This document shows positions 15,076-22,994 of a stretch of DNA of 23,198 nucleotides, piece by piece (position 1 is the stretch's first letter; each line of letters starts with the position of its first letter). The notes beneath the pieces are model-generated. The model was not told where the DNA came from, did not search any database, and saw only the letters and a list, made by a program, of their open reading frames with translations. A program made the position numbers and the translations under genes. Source of the DNA: DASPKX01 sp035627835 (GTDB taxonomy: Bacteria; Verrucomicrobiota; Verrucomicrobiia; Limisphaerales; SXQI01). Location of the stretch: contig DASPKX010000041.1 in NCBI GenBank assembly GCA_035627835.1, forward strand, positions 1 through 23,198, read 5' to 3'.

Positions 15076-16089
15076 CTAGGGTGTTTGCGCGCTCAACCAT
15101 TGGGCGAGGTCGCGCGCCGCGTAGGTAATGATGAGGTCGGCTCCGGCCCGGCGCATGGCGTAATGCGACTCCAAAAGCACGCCCTTGCGATCGATCCAAC
15201 CGCGCTCGGCAGCGGCCTGGATCATGGAATATTCCGCGCTGACAGCGTAGGCGACTGTTGGGTAGCCAAACTCACTCTTCACTCGCCACAAGATATCCAG
15301 GTATGCCAAGGCGGGTTTAACCATGACCATGTCAGCGCCTTCTTCAATGTCCATGGCGACCTCGCGCAGAGCTTCCAACGCGTTGGCGCCGTGCATCTGG
15401 TACGATCGCCGGTCGCCGAATTGGGGAGCAGATTCGGCAGCTTCGCGGAAGGGGCCGTAAAAGGCAGAGGCGAACTTGGCCGCGTAGGAAATAATCGGAG
15501 CTTCCGTGAAGCCACGCGAGTCGAGGGCCTGGCGGATAGCGCGAATTCGGCCATCCATCATATCACTGGGAGCGACGATATCGGCGCCGGCTTGGACATG
15601 ACTGGCGGCGGCGCGACCGAGAATCTCAAGCGTGGGGTCGTTCAGGATTTCTGTGGAGTTCGCGCGCGTTTCGACGATGCCGCAATGTCCGTGGCTCATG
15701 TACTCGCACAAGCAGACGTCGGTGATCACAACGAGCCGTGGAAGAGCCTTCTTCAAGGCGCGGGTGGCTTCCTGGACGCTGCCCTTCGGGTCAAAAGCGC
15801 CGGTGGCATGCTCATCCTTGGTTTCGGGAATGCCGAAGAGGAGGACGGCAGGGACACCTGCATTGTAGGCAGCCTGCGCCTCTTTGACGGCTTCATCCAC
15901 GGACAGTTGGAAAACCCCGGGCATGGAGCTGATTGGCTTGCGAAGCCCGGAACCAGTGCGAACAAACAGTGGGAGGATGAGATGGTGCGGGCGAAGGTCG
16001 GTTTCGGCGAGCATTTGGCGCAACACGGGTGTGCGGCGCAAACGGCGAGGACGGTACTCCGGGAATTTTCCAACCAGTCGCGAACTCAT
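15076..16089 (-). CDS. hemB: Delta-aminolevulinic acid dehydratase (porphobilinogen synthase)
   Basis: A 337-residue cytosolic enzyme condensing two 5-aminolevulinate molecules to porphobilinogen in tetrapyrrole synthesis. The active-site zinc cysteines are present: C126, C128 and C136 in DVCLCEYMSHGHCG, so this is the zinc-dependent type. The two active-site lysines are K205 (YAAKFAS) and the Schiff-base K258 (VMVKPALAYLD). Length fits the family (about 325-340). ATG 16089 begins MSSRLVGKFPEYRPRRLRR, matching the usual N-terminus; the frame upstream to 16200 runs into the palindromic leader and is dropped. No neighbouring heme gene is visible. Confidence 0.97.
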   Translation of the reverse strand: MSSRLVGKFPEYRPRRLRRTPVLRQMLAETDLRPHHLILPLFVRTGSGLRKPISSMPGVFQLSVDEAVKEAQAAYNAGVPAVLLFGIPETKDEHATGAFDPKGSVQEATRALKKALPRLVVITDVCLCEYMSHGHCGIVETRANSTEILNDPTLEILGRAAASHVQAGADIVAPSDMMDGRIRAIRQALDSRGFTEAPIISYAAKFASAFYGPFREAAESAPQFGDRRSYQMHGANALEALREVAMDIEEGADMVMVKPALAYLDILWRVKSEFGYPTVAYAVSAEYSMIQAAAERGWIDRKGVLLESHYAMRRAGADLIITYAARDLAQWLSAQTP

Positions 16090-16159
16090 GCGGTCACGGT
16101 ATCGGCGGAAGCAGATGGGGGCAATCCAACAGCACGTGTGGCAGATGGATCGATTTGTG

Positions 16160-16323
16160 CGCCTTCTACGAAGGCGAGCCGCTGTCCACCTAAGACCCAC
16201 AGGCTGCGCTGACGCTTGCCTGTGGGCTACTCTGTTCGGGCTCTACGAGCCCAAGCTTCCTCCCCTGTGAGGGGAGCTTAGAATCGGGGTTGAATCCCCA
16301 GTGGTTTTAACGCAGAGTCTGCG
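16160..16323. repeat. Cluster of six palindromes in hemB leader / divergent intergenic region
   Basis: Six inverted repeats follow one another: CGCCTTC/GAAGGCG (16160-16176); CCCACAGGC/GCCTGTGGG with an inner GCG/CGC (16196-16226); GGGCTC/GAGCCC (16238-16252); CTCCCC/GGGGAG (16260-16276, extendable by AAGC/GCTT); GGGG/CCCC (16286-16299); CGCAGA/TCTGCG (16311-16323, 3 nt before the next ATG). They fill the space between divergent hemB and a small membrane gene. REP-like repeats or structured leader RNA are both possible. Confidence 0.75.
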
Positions 16324-16326
16324 GCC

Positions 16327-16515
16327 ATGAAATTTTGGTTGGCAGTTTTCGTCTGGGTGATGACCGGTGTGGTGCTCGGTTATGGCATCTATCGCCTGGT
16401 CGTGAACAGCAGCCCAGCCCTGTTCATCATCTCTTTGCTCGTGATCATTGGGTCGATCGGCTACTTCTGCGCGACTGACCCAAGCTCCAATCATTCCGAG
16501 CACCCGCATCATTAA
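16327..16515 (+). CDS. Small two-helix membrane protein, unknown function
   Basis: A 62-residue protein with two hydrophobic segments (about residues 4-24 and 31-49) joined by a short loop containing Arg/Asn, and a His-rich hydrophilic end (SNHSEHPHH). The hydrophobicity pattern supports a real membrane protein, although no family is recognised and no SD precedes the ATG. It lies 50 nt upstream of the TVP38-like gene on the same strand, so the two may be co-transcribed. It could bind metal through its tail, which is speculation. Confidence 0.6.
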   Translation: MKFWLAVFVWVMTGVVLGYGIYRLVVNSSPALFIISLLVIIGSIGYFCATDPSSNHSEHPHH

Positions 16516-16565
16516 GGGTTCCCTCCGGTAGATTCGCGGCGCTGTTTGCACTAATCTCACCCGCT

Positions 16566-17288
16566 GTGGGGTGGCTGCGTAATCGCCAAATTTGGAAGCA
16601 AATCTTCCTGGGCTTGCTGCTGCTGGGATTGTGGCTCGGCATTAAGCAACTTCCCCTGCGCGAGAACGTCGCTGAGTTCGCCGCATGGGTTCGAGCGCAA
16701 GGAATGCTGGGGTTGGCCGCGTTCTGGGGAGCTTACATTCTGGCCACCCTGACATTCCTCCCTGTCTCTGTGCTCAATTTGTCCGCCGGAGCGATCTTCG
16801 GGCCGACCCAGGGGCTCGCGCTCACCATGGCGAGCGCGGTTAGCGGCGCCACCACCTCTTTTCTGGTGGCCAGGCACATTGCCAGGGATCGTGTCGCTGA
16901 GCGCGCAGCGAGCAACGAGCGGTTCTGTGTTCTGGACTCGATCATAGGCGAGCGGGATTGGAAGATCGTTTGCCTGCTTCGTCTGAGCATTTTGATCCCG
17001 TTCCACATCTCGAACTACGTGCTGGGGGTGACTCGAATTCGCTTTTGGCCGTATCTTGCCGCAAGTGCGATCGGGATGGCGCCCGGCACTTTTGTTTATG
17101 TTTACCTCGGTCACCTGGGCCAAACGACCATTCTGAAGCGTGACACACTACATCCGCTGCAACTGGGTCTGATTATCGGTGGGCTGCTCGTCACAGTGAC
17201 GATTTCGGTGTTTCTGGCGAAGTTCGCGAAGCGAAAGCTGGCGGAATCTCGGGCGCAGTGCGACAACGCGGAGCGTCTGAACGAATAA
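16566..17288 (+). CDS. TVP38/TMEM64 (DedA-like) family membrane protein
   Basis: A 240-residue inner-membrane protein of the TVP38/TMEM64 (VTT domain) group. Hydrophobic helices lie at about 12-27, 48-65, 80-102, 134-150, 162-182 and 198-218. Signature segments are LNLSAGAIFGPTQG (about 70-83), RLSILIPFHISNYVLGVT (139-156) and GMAPGTFVYVYLG (170-182). Members are linked to lipid scrambling or membrane homeostasis; no substrate can be stated here. The start is GTG 16566, the first plausible codon at the observed N-terminus. A long hairpin overlaps the stop codon. Confidence 0.88.
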   Translation: MGWLRNRQIWKQIFLGLLLLGLWLGIKQLPLRENVAEFAAWVRAQGMLGLAAFWGAYILATLTFLPVSVLNLSAGAIFGPTQGLALTMASAVSGATTSFLVARHIARDRVAERAASNERFCVLDSIIGERDWKIVCLLRLSILIPFHISNYVLGVTRIRFWPYLAASAIGMAPGTFVYVYLGHLGQTTILKRDTLHPLQLGLIIGGLLVTVTISVFLAKFAKRKLAESRAQCDNAERLNE

Positions 17289-17326
17289 GGCGACCCATGC
17301 TCAAACCCGCGGGGGTCGCCTATTCG
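17282..17326 (+). terminator. Hairpin overlapping the stop of the TVP38-like gene
   Basis: Arms 17282-17296 and 17313-17326 pair over about 14 bp with one bulged A (CGAATA, A, GGCGACCC against GGGTCGCCTATTCG). The 16-nt loop follows the stop codon region. No T-run follows, so it may be a transcript-end stabiliser or rho-assisted terminator and not an intrinsic one. Confidence 0.55.
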
Positions 17327-17498
17327 CAGCGGGAGAAACCAATCAAACCCGTTCTCTGCGTTACGATGCCAGCGTGCCAGAAGGTCCGGCGGCCCAATAT
17401 AAGCTATGGCCTGATTACCCTCTGAATATCGCGCTGAACCGAGGGGTCAGGTCCATAACAGCATTGCGGCGCAGTGGCTGGGCGCTTACAACTGCCCC

Positions 17499-18764
17499 AT
17501 GCGCCTTCTGACCGCTGCTTTCCTGGCTGTTTTCCTCGTGTCCAATTCCCTCGCGGTACGGGAAAAAAGTTGGCCTGAGTTCCGCGGGCCCACAGGCCAG
17601 GGGCATTCCGCTGCAAAAGGGTTGCCGAGCGCCTTTGGCGAAGACCAGAACGTGCGCTGGAAAACCGCCATCCCCGGGGAAGGCTGGTCCTCGCCTGTGA
17701 TTCTCGACGGCAGGGTATGGATGACCACCGCCACCGAAGGCGGCAAGTCGCTGCGCGCCGTCTCAGTCGATTTCCAATCCGGTCGGCTGCTCGTGGACCG
17801 CGAGGTCTTTGCTGTGGAGTCGCCTCGTTTCAAGCATATGCTCAACAGCTATGCCTCCCCCACTCCTGTCATTGAAACGGGACGCGTGTATGTGAGTTTC
17901 GGTGATTACGGCAATGCTTGTTTGAACAGTGAGACCGGAGAAGTGATTTGGAAAAACCAGGATCTTCGCCTCGAGCATGAGAATGGCCCTGGCAGCTCCC
18001 CCATCCTGTACAAAGACAGTTACATCCTGCACTGCGACGGAACGAACGTGCAGTATATGGCCGCGCTCAACAAAGCGGATGGGAAGATTAAATGGAAAGT
18101 GGATCGCTCAGGGAAAATCAACAAATCACCCGAGATGAAGAAGGCGTATTCCGTCCCGCTGATCATCAATGTCGATGGCAAAGACCAGCTCATCAGCGCA
18201 GCGGCGGAGCATCTCTACGCCTACGACCCGAGCACCGGGAAAGAACTCTGGTTTGTAAAGTATCCTGGCTTTTCGAACGTGCCGCGGCCGGTTTTTGCGA
18301 ACGGGTTGATCTATGCCTGCACGGGTTACGGCAAACCGGAACTTTGGGCGGTGAAGCCGGGCAGCAGCGGTGAGAGCGGTGACCTGACTTCCACCCATGT
18401 TCAATGGAAGCATCTGAGGCAAGCTCCCGCAAAACCTTCTCCGCTGGTGGTTGAGGATATCCTCTACATGGTCAGTGATAATGGGGTGGCGACAGCGTTG
18501 GAGGCTTCGACAGGCCAGGAACTGTGGCAGGAGCGTATTGGTGGCGAATACTCCGCCTCACCAATCTACGCGGACGGCCGGCTCTGGTTCTTCGGGCAGG
18601 ATGGCGGCGTGCGAGTTCTGAAGCCTGGGCGGCAGTTCCAGCTCCTTGCAAATAATAAATTGCAGAGCGGCTTCATGGCCTCTCCTGCCGTTTACGAGAA
18701 AGCGCTGGTCCTCCGCACTAAGACTCACCTGTATCGAGTGGAAGAAGGCGGCGCGCAGAAGTAG
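17499..18764 (+). CDS. Exported PQQ-like beta-propeller protein
   Basis: A 421-residue secreted or periplasmic protein. The signal peptide is MRLLTAAFLAVFLVSNSLA. The mature start WPEFRGPTGQG is a hallmark of a large PVC-group family. Repeated propeller blades carry the pattern A-x-x-x-x-T/S-G-x-x-x-W (for example NSETGEVIWKN, NKADGKIKWKV, DPSTGKELWFV, EASTGQELWQE). Catalytic residues of quinoprotein dehydrogenases cannot be assigned, so it is best seen as a structural or binding propeller. ATG 17499 gives a normal signal peptide. It stops 4 nt from the convergent mnmE stop, leaving no room for a terminator between them. Confidence 0.9.
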   Translation: MRLLTAAFLAVFLVSNSLAVREKSWPEFRGPTGQGHSAAKGLPSAFGEDQNVRWKTAIPGEGWSSPVILDGRVWMTTATEGGKSLRAVSVDFQSGRLLVDREVFAVESPRFKHMLNSYASPTPVIETGRVYVSFGDYGNACLNSETGEVIWKNQDLRLEHENGPGSSPILYKDSYILHCDGTNVQYMAALNKADGKIKWKVDRSGKINKSPEMKKAYSVPLIINVDGKDQLISAAAEHLYAYDPSTGKELWFVKYPGFSNVPRPVFANGLIYACTGYGKPELWAVKPGSSGESGDLTSTHVQWKHLRQAPAKPSPLVVEDILYMVSDNGVATALEASTGQELWQERIGGEYSASPIYADGRLWFFGQDGGVRVLKPGRQFQLLANNKLQSGFMASPAVYEKALVLRTKTHLYRVEEGGAQK

Positions 18765-18768
18765 CGCC

Positions 18769-20154
18769 TCACTTGCCGAGGCAGAATTGGCTGAAGATGG
18801 AGTCGAGCAAATCCTCGGTGGTGGTTTTCCCCACGATTTCGCCAATAGCGCTGACAGCGATGCGCAGCTCGACGGCGACAAATTCCAGTGACTCTTGTGA
18901 AGCAAGCGCCCGGTGAGTGTTGCCAAGCGCCTCCTTGGCCCGGTTGAGCGCGTCCTGATGTCGGGAATTAATCATCACTTCCAGCGACTCGGCGGTGATT
19001 TGGCCAGACCAGAATAAACTGCGGATCGCATCTTTGAGTTCAGCCAAACCGTCACCACTGAGCGCGGAGAGCCAGATCAGCTGCCCATTTAAAGGCTCCT
19101 CAAGTTGAAGCCGTCGTGGTCGGTCAGATTTGTTCGCGACAAGAACCCGCTTCTTTGCCTCGAACTCGCGGAGAAATTGAAGGTCTTCCGCGCTCGGCGG
19201 CTCTGAGCCGTCCAACACGTGGATAATCAACTCGGCGCGTGCCAGGCTCTCTCGGCTGCGACGCATGCCTTCGAGTTCCAGCTCATCACCTGTGCTGCGC
19301 AAACCGGCGGTGTCGATGAAGACGATCGGCAGGCCACCGATGTTTGCTGTTTCCTCGATCGTGTCGCGTGTGGTGCCGGCGATGGGAGACACGATCGCGC
19401 GCTCCCGGCCGAGGAGCTGGTTTAGGAGGCTCGATTTCCCCGCATTTGGGCGACCTACAATGGCTGCTCGAACGCCGCGCCTCAGAATCTGGCCTTCATT
19501 GGCGGTGCGGAGAAGTAAAGTGATTTGCGCAATGGCCGCTTCCAATCGGGCGAGCAAAGCGTGGTGAGTGTCGGGGGCAATATCTTCGTCTGGAAAATCG
19601 ATATGAGCCTCGATGTGCGCGAGCGCGATTATCAACTCGTCGCGAAGTTTGTTAATGCGCGCAGAGAGCTTCCCCGCGAGCTGCTCATTGGCTGCCGCGA
19701 GCGATAGCTCGGTGCGCGAGTGGATTAAATCCGCCACGGCCTCGGCTTGCGCGAGATCGATTCGACCATTCAAGAAAGCACGCTTGGTGAATTCACCTGG
19801 ATGAGCCAGTCGCGCGCCTTCGGCGAGCAACGCATCCAACACCAACTTCGTTGGCATGATGCCTCCGTGGCAGCTGATCTCGACCATCAGCTCCTTGGTA
19901 AAGGTCCGCGGGGGGTGAAAGATGGCGACCAATGTTTCATCAATCACCTGCCCCGCCCGCACAATATGGCCGTATTGCACGGTGTGGCTCGCCGCGCTGC
20001 GAATCGGGACCGACTTCCGTCCACCCGGAACAAACACCCGGTCAGCGATCTCCAGCGCCCTGGGCCCGCTCAGTCGGACAACACCGAGGCCGCCCTCGCC
20101 AATGGGGGTTGAAATGGCAGCGATCGTGTCATCGAAAACAGGGAGGGAATCCAT
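18769..20154 (-). CDS. mnmE: tRNA modification GTPase MnmE
   Basis: A 461-residue protein which, with MnmG, installs the (carboxymethyl)aminomethyl group at U34 of tRNAs. The N-terminal formyl-THF-binding domain begins DDTIAAISTPIGEGGLGVVRLSG. The inserted G domain has G1 GRPNAGKS (234-241), G2 TT (261-262), G3 DTAG (281-284) and G4 NKSD (341-344). The C-terminus is FCLGK, equivalent to the conserved FC(I/L)GK with the essential Cys458. Length matches the family. It starts 15 nt after the small upstream gene at 20170, likely an operon. No clear SD is present. Confidence 0.97.
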   Translation of the reverse strand: MDSLPVFDDTIAAISTPIGEGGLGVVRLSGPRALEIADRVFVPGGRKSVPIRSAASHTVQYGHIVRAGQVIDETLVAIFHPPRTFTKELMVEISCHGGIMPTKLVLDALLAEGARLAHPGEFTKRAFLNGRIDLAQAEAVADLIHSRTELSLAAANEQLAGKLSARINKLRDELIIALAHIEAHIDFPDEDIAPDTHHALLARLEAAIAQITLLLRTANEGQILRRGVRAAIVGRPNAGKSSLLNQLLGRERAIVSPIAGTTRDTIEETANIGGLPIVFIDTAGLRSTGDELELEGMRRSRESLARAELIIHVLDGSEPPSAEDLQFLREFEAKKRVLVANKSDRPRRLQLEEPLNGQLIWLSALSGDGLAELKDAIRSLFWSGQITAESLEVMINSRHQDALNRAKEALGNTHRALASQESLEFVAVELRIAVSAIGEIVGKTTTEDLLDSIFSQFCLGK

Positions 20155-20169
20155 GAGAGCAAGGGACGC

Positions 20170-20442
20170 TTAGCAGGAGCCACGCGCGTTTTCGGCGTCG
20201 CGCCCTTCGAGGTGCAGCCGCGCCTTTTCGTAGCTCTTTTTGTGCAGGTAATGGAGGAGCTGTGGGTCTGTTCCACGAGGCAGTTCCGAAGTGAGCTTTT
20301 CCAGCTTGCTGAAGAGCGGGAGCAGATCGGCTTTTGTTCCGGCGCGAATCTGCGCAACAGCCAGATCGAGATCTTTCAAGGTTTGGAGGATGCCCGCTTC
20401 CACGACATTCATCGGGTCAACTTTAACGCTCACCGGTGTCAC
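20170..20442 (-). CDS. Small conserved-looking protein upstream of mnmE, unknown function
   Basis: A 90-residue, largely helical, charged protein (if GTG 20442 is used; ATG 20412 gives 80 residues and may be the true start). The central part is amphipathic (ILQTLKDLDLAVAQIRAG then ADLLPLFSKLEKLTSEL). The end is LHYLHKKSYEKARLHLEGR followed by DAENARGSC, with a C-terminal Cys. No family is recognised. It precedes mnmE by 15 nt on the same strand and is divergent from the kinase-MurQ gene. The coding pattern is plausible, and its position in an operon supports reality. A helical adaptor or tRNA-related accessory role would be guesswork. Confidence 0.65.
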   Translation of the reverse strand: MTPVSVKVDPMNVVEAGILQTLKDLDLAVAQIRAGTKADLLPLFSKLEKLTSELPRGTDPQLLHYLHKKSYEKARLHLEGRDAENARGSC

Positions 20443-20507
20443 TCACAAGGAAGGTGATGGCGGCAAAGGCTTGCAATGCGCCGGGCTCGTCCGTCAGTTT
20501 TCTCTCA

Positions 20508-22292
20508 ATGCGCGTGCATTTGGGCATCGATGGTGGCGGAACGAGTACGAAAGCAATCTGCGTGGACGAGCACGGAACTGTGCTGGCCGAAACCACAGTT
20601 GGGCCAGCAAATGCACGGCTCGCTTCCGACGCGGAACTTGCGGAACGCTTCGCGAGCATCGCGGCATCCATGCCCCAGCCCTCCGCGATTTGCGCTGGTT
20701 TGGCGGGGGTTCGCAGTGACGCAGATCAAGCGCGCGTAGCCGCGATCGCAAAGCGAATCTGGCCGGACACCCCCTTGCGTGTCACGCATGACCTGGAGAT
20801 CGCGCTGGCTGGAGCGGTGCAAACCGCGCAAACCAAAGTTCTCATCCTGAGCGGCACTGGATCCTGTTGCTACGCTCGCAACAGCGCTGGCCAATCTGCG
20901 AAAGCGGGCGGCTGGGGACATCTGCTGGGAGATCGTGGTTCTGGGTACGACTTGAGTCTGCAGTGCTTACGACATCTGATTTACGGCTACGATTTGGAGC
21001 ACACTTGGCCGGAGGTTGGAAGTCGCGTCTTGCAACACCTCGCTCTCAACAACCCAGAAGATTTGATTGATTGGGCGAGCGCAGCGGCGAAGGCGGAGAT
21101 TGCTGAAGTCGCTCCTGTGTTCTTCGCGCATCTACGCGAGCCTTGGATTGCGAAGGTTATGCAAAGCGGCGCCCACGCGTTAAGCGCCCAAGCCGCTTGT
21201 TGCGCGACCGGGCTGAAAGCGAGGGACAGCGTTCTGTTCGTGTTCGCTGGCAGCGTCTTTCAAAAGCAGCCGAGCTACGTGGCAGAATGCGAGAACGCCT
21301 TGCGCGCGAAGTTTCCAAAGGCTGAGTTTGAAGTGTTGTCACAACCCGCGGCGCTGGGCGCGTGCAAGCTGGCTGCAGAGATAGAATCGGACGCCTCCAT
21401 TAAAAGCCTGGAGCCGCAGCCGCAAATCGTTTATTCGCCCGTGGGCTCACGCGCTCAATCGCCCACTGAGCTGCGCAACCCGCGAAGCGCCACTTTCTCG
21501 GAAATGGGCACTCCGGATGCGGTCGCTTTGATGATTGCGGAGGAGGGTTCGATTCCAGATTCGCTGCGGCGGGTGCAAGGCGAGATCGTGCGCGCTGTCG
21601 ATCTGATCGCGAAAGCGTTGAGCGCGGGAGGAAGGCTTTTTTATGTTGGGGCGGGCACAAGCGGGCGGCTTGGAGCTTTGGACGCGAGTGAGTGTCCTCC
21701 AACTTTCCGCAGCGACCCGGAAATGGTGCAAGGCATCATCGCCGGCGGGCAGAGGGCGTTCTGGCGCGCGGTGGAAGGCGCTGAGGACAATCTGGACGGC
21801 GGGCGCGACGCGATGCGCTCACGGGGTGTTCGGGGAGGGGATGTTGTGGCGGGAATCGCGGCCAGTGGGCGAACACCCTTCGTGTGGGGGGCGATGGAAG
21901 AGGCGAAAAAGCGCGGCGCTGCCACGGTGTTCCTTTGCTTCAATCCACATATCGACATTCCGCCAGAGTTGCAGCCGAATGTCCTTATTGCAGCCAACCT
22001 TGGGCCGGAAGTTTTGACCGGCTCGACGCGGTTAAAAGCAGGCACCGCGACCAAGATCGTGCTGAACATCTTCTCGACCATCGCCATGGCAAGGCTGGGC
22101 AAAGTGATGGGGAATCTGATGATCGACTTGAACCCGAGCAATTTGAAGCTGCGGGATCGCGCGGTGCGGATCGTGCAGGAGTTAACTGGGCGCTCTGGCT
22201 CGGAGGCCCGCGAAGCCTTGGAGCAACGAGGCTGGGTTGTGAAAGACGCAGTGGCGCTTCTCGGGGGAACGAAGCTCGGGCCGCAGCCTTAA
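20508..22292 (+). CDS. murQ: Fusion of BadF/BcrA-type amino-sugar kinase and MurQ (MurNAc-6-phosphate etherase)
   Basis: A 594-residue two-domain enzyme. Residues 1-295 are a BadF/BadG/BcrA-type sugar kinase: phosphate-1 motif GIDGGGTSTKA (6-16), probable catalytic Asp95 (THDLEIAL), LSGTGSCCYA (114-123), GGWGHLLGDRGSGY (134-147) and FAGSVF (246-251). After a linker, residues 320-594 are MurQ: LRNPRSATF, VGAGTSGRLGALDASECPPTF (380-400), VEGAEDN with candidate catalytic Glu (422-428), IAASGRTPFV and GPEVLTGSTRLKAGTATKIVLN. The kinase would phosphorylate MurNAc and/or GlcNAc, and the etherase cleaves MurNAc-6-P to GlcNAc-6-P and D-lactate. ATG 20508 fits the family start; frames from 20436 would overlap the divergent gene. 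Both domains appear intact. Confidence 0.93.
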   Translation: MRVHLGIDGGGTSTKAICVDEHGTVLAETTVGPANARLASDAELAERFASIAASMPQPSAICAGLAGVRSDADQARVAAIAKRIWPDTPLRVTHDLEIALAGAVQTAQTKVLILSGTGSCCYARNSAGQSAKAGGWGHLLGDRGSGYDLSLQCLRHLIYGYDLEHTWPEVGSRVLQHLALNNPEDLIDWASAAAKAEIAEVAPVFFAHLREPWIAKVMQSGAHALSAQAACCATGLKARDSVLFVFAGSVFQKQPSYVAECENALRAKFPKAEFEVLSQPAALGACKLAAEIESDASIKSLEPQPQIVYSPVGSRAQSPTELRNPRSATFSEMGTPDAVALMIAEEGSIPDSLRRVQGEIVRAVDLIAKALSAGGRLFYVGAGTSGRLGALDASECPPTFRSDPEMVQGIIAGGQRAFWRAVEGAEDNLDGGRDAMRSRGVRGGDVVAGIAASGRTPFVWGAMEEAKKRGAATVFLCFNPHIDIPPELQPNVLIAANLGPEVLTGSTRLKAGTATKIVLNIFSTIAMARLGKVMGNLMIDLNPSNLKLRDRAVRIVQELTGRSGSEAREALEQRGWVVKDAVALLGGTKLGPQP

Positions 22293-22894
22293 AGCCCAGG
22301 AACCTTTAGGTTCTTGAAGATCACTTCATCCAGCGTGAAGGCGCTCAACAGATGCGAAACCGCAGCGAGCGCCACCACGATCATGATCGTGAGCATGAGA
22401 AGGCCAAAGCCTTTGGTTTGCTCCGGCTGCAAACCCAACCCCACGCCGTGATACAGAATGCCGCAGCTCAGTGCAGCCCCCACCGCGAAGCAAACCCACG
22501 TCGGGATCGCTGGATGCGCGTCAGGGATTTTGAGCAGATAGATCGGCATTAACGCGCAAGCCACAACGGCAAACACTCGCCCGTAGCCGACCCGGATGTT
22601 CATGCCTGAGCCAACGTGAGCCACCAACTTGGCCGCCAGGAAGGCAATTGCCAAACCACTCAGCGCTTCAACAAAAGCGTGTCTGGCGACCAGTTCACGA
22701 GAGACCTGGACTACTTTTCCGAATTCCCCCCGCTGCACACCGAATTTGAGAATGCCGGCGTTCTCCAACCCGATGCCAAGCGCCATGAAAGGGAGGAGAA
22801 CAGCAAAGAACCCCCAAAGAAATCCTCGGTTGGCAGCCACCACCTCCTGCCACGCTGCCAGTGGCGAACCCAACATCTGCAAAGCCCTAATCAT
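22289..22894 (-). CDS. Yip1-like polytopic membrane protein
   Basis: A 201-residue membrane protein with about five hydrophobic helices (around 24-40, 72-92, 104-122, 133-150 and 162-182). An amphipathic N-terminus, MIRALQMLGSPLAAWQEV, resembles the P-x-x-x-W-x-x-V start of Yip1-domain bacterial proteins. ATG 22894 is chosen because the longer frame (to 23122) runs into the neighbouring lipoprotein gene. Its stop codon overlaps that of the convergent kinase-MurQ gene by 4 nt. It may be co-transcribed with the upstream lptE-like gene about 100 nt away. A role in membrane organisation is only a family-level suggestion. Confidence 0.65.
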   Translation of the reverse strand: MIRALQMLGSPLAAWQEVVAANRGFLWGFFAVLLPFMALGIGLENAGILKFGVQRGEFGKVVQVSRELVARHAFVEALSGLAIAFLAAKLVAHVGSGMNIRVGYGRVFAVVACALMPIYLLKIPDAHPAIPTWVCFAVGAALSCGILYHGVGLGLQPEQTKGFGLLMLTIMIVVALAAVSHLLSAFTLDEVIFKNLKVPGL

Positions 22895-22994
22895 CGCCGC
22901 GCCACAATGAGCAATGGCGTGGGGGAGCACAAGTCGAGAAGCATGGAAATGCCTTTGTGCGAAGTTGCTTCCACCGGACTTCCCGAGACGGAGA

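Noticed and set aside
15028..16212. 394-codon plus-strand open frame
   Set aside because: Antisense to hemB, which has all active-site residues.
16281..16300. tRNA T-arm-like sequence (GGGG, TTGAAT, CCCC)
   Set aside because: The loop is one base short of a T-loop, and no anticodon or D-arm with matching acceptor stem can be built around it.
22298..22315. Hairpin GAACC/GGTTC after the kinase-MurQ gene
   Set aside because: Short stem, no T-run on the plus strand, and it lies in the coding end of the Yip1-like gene.
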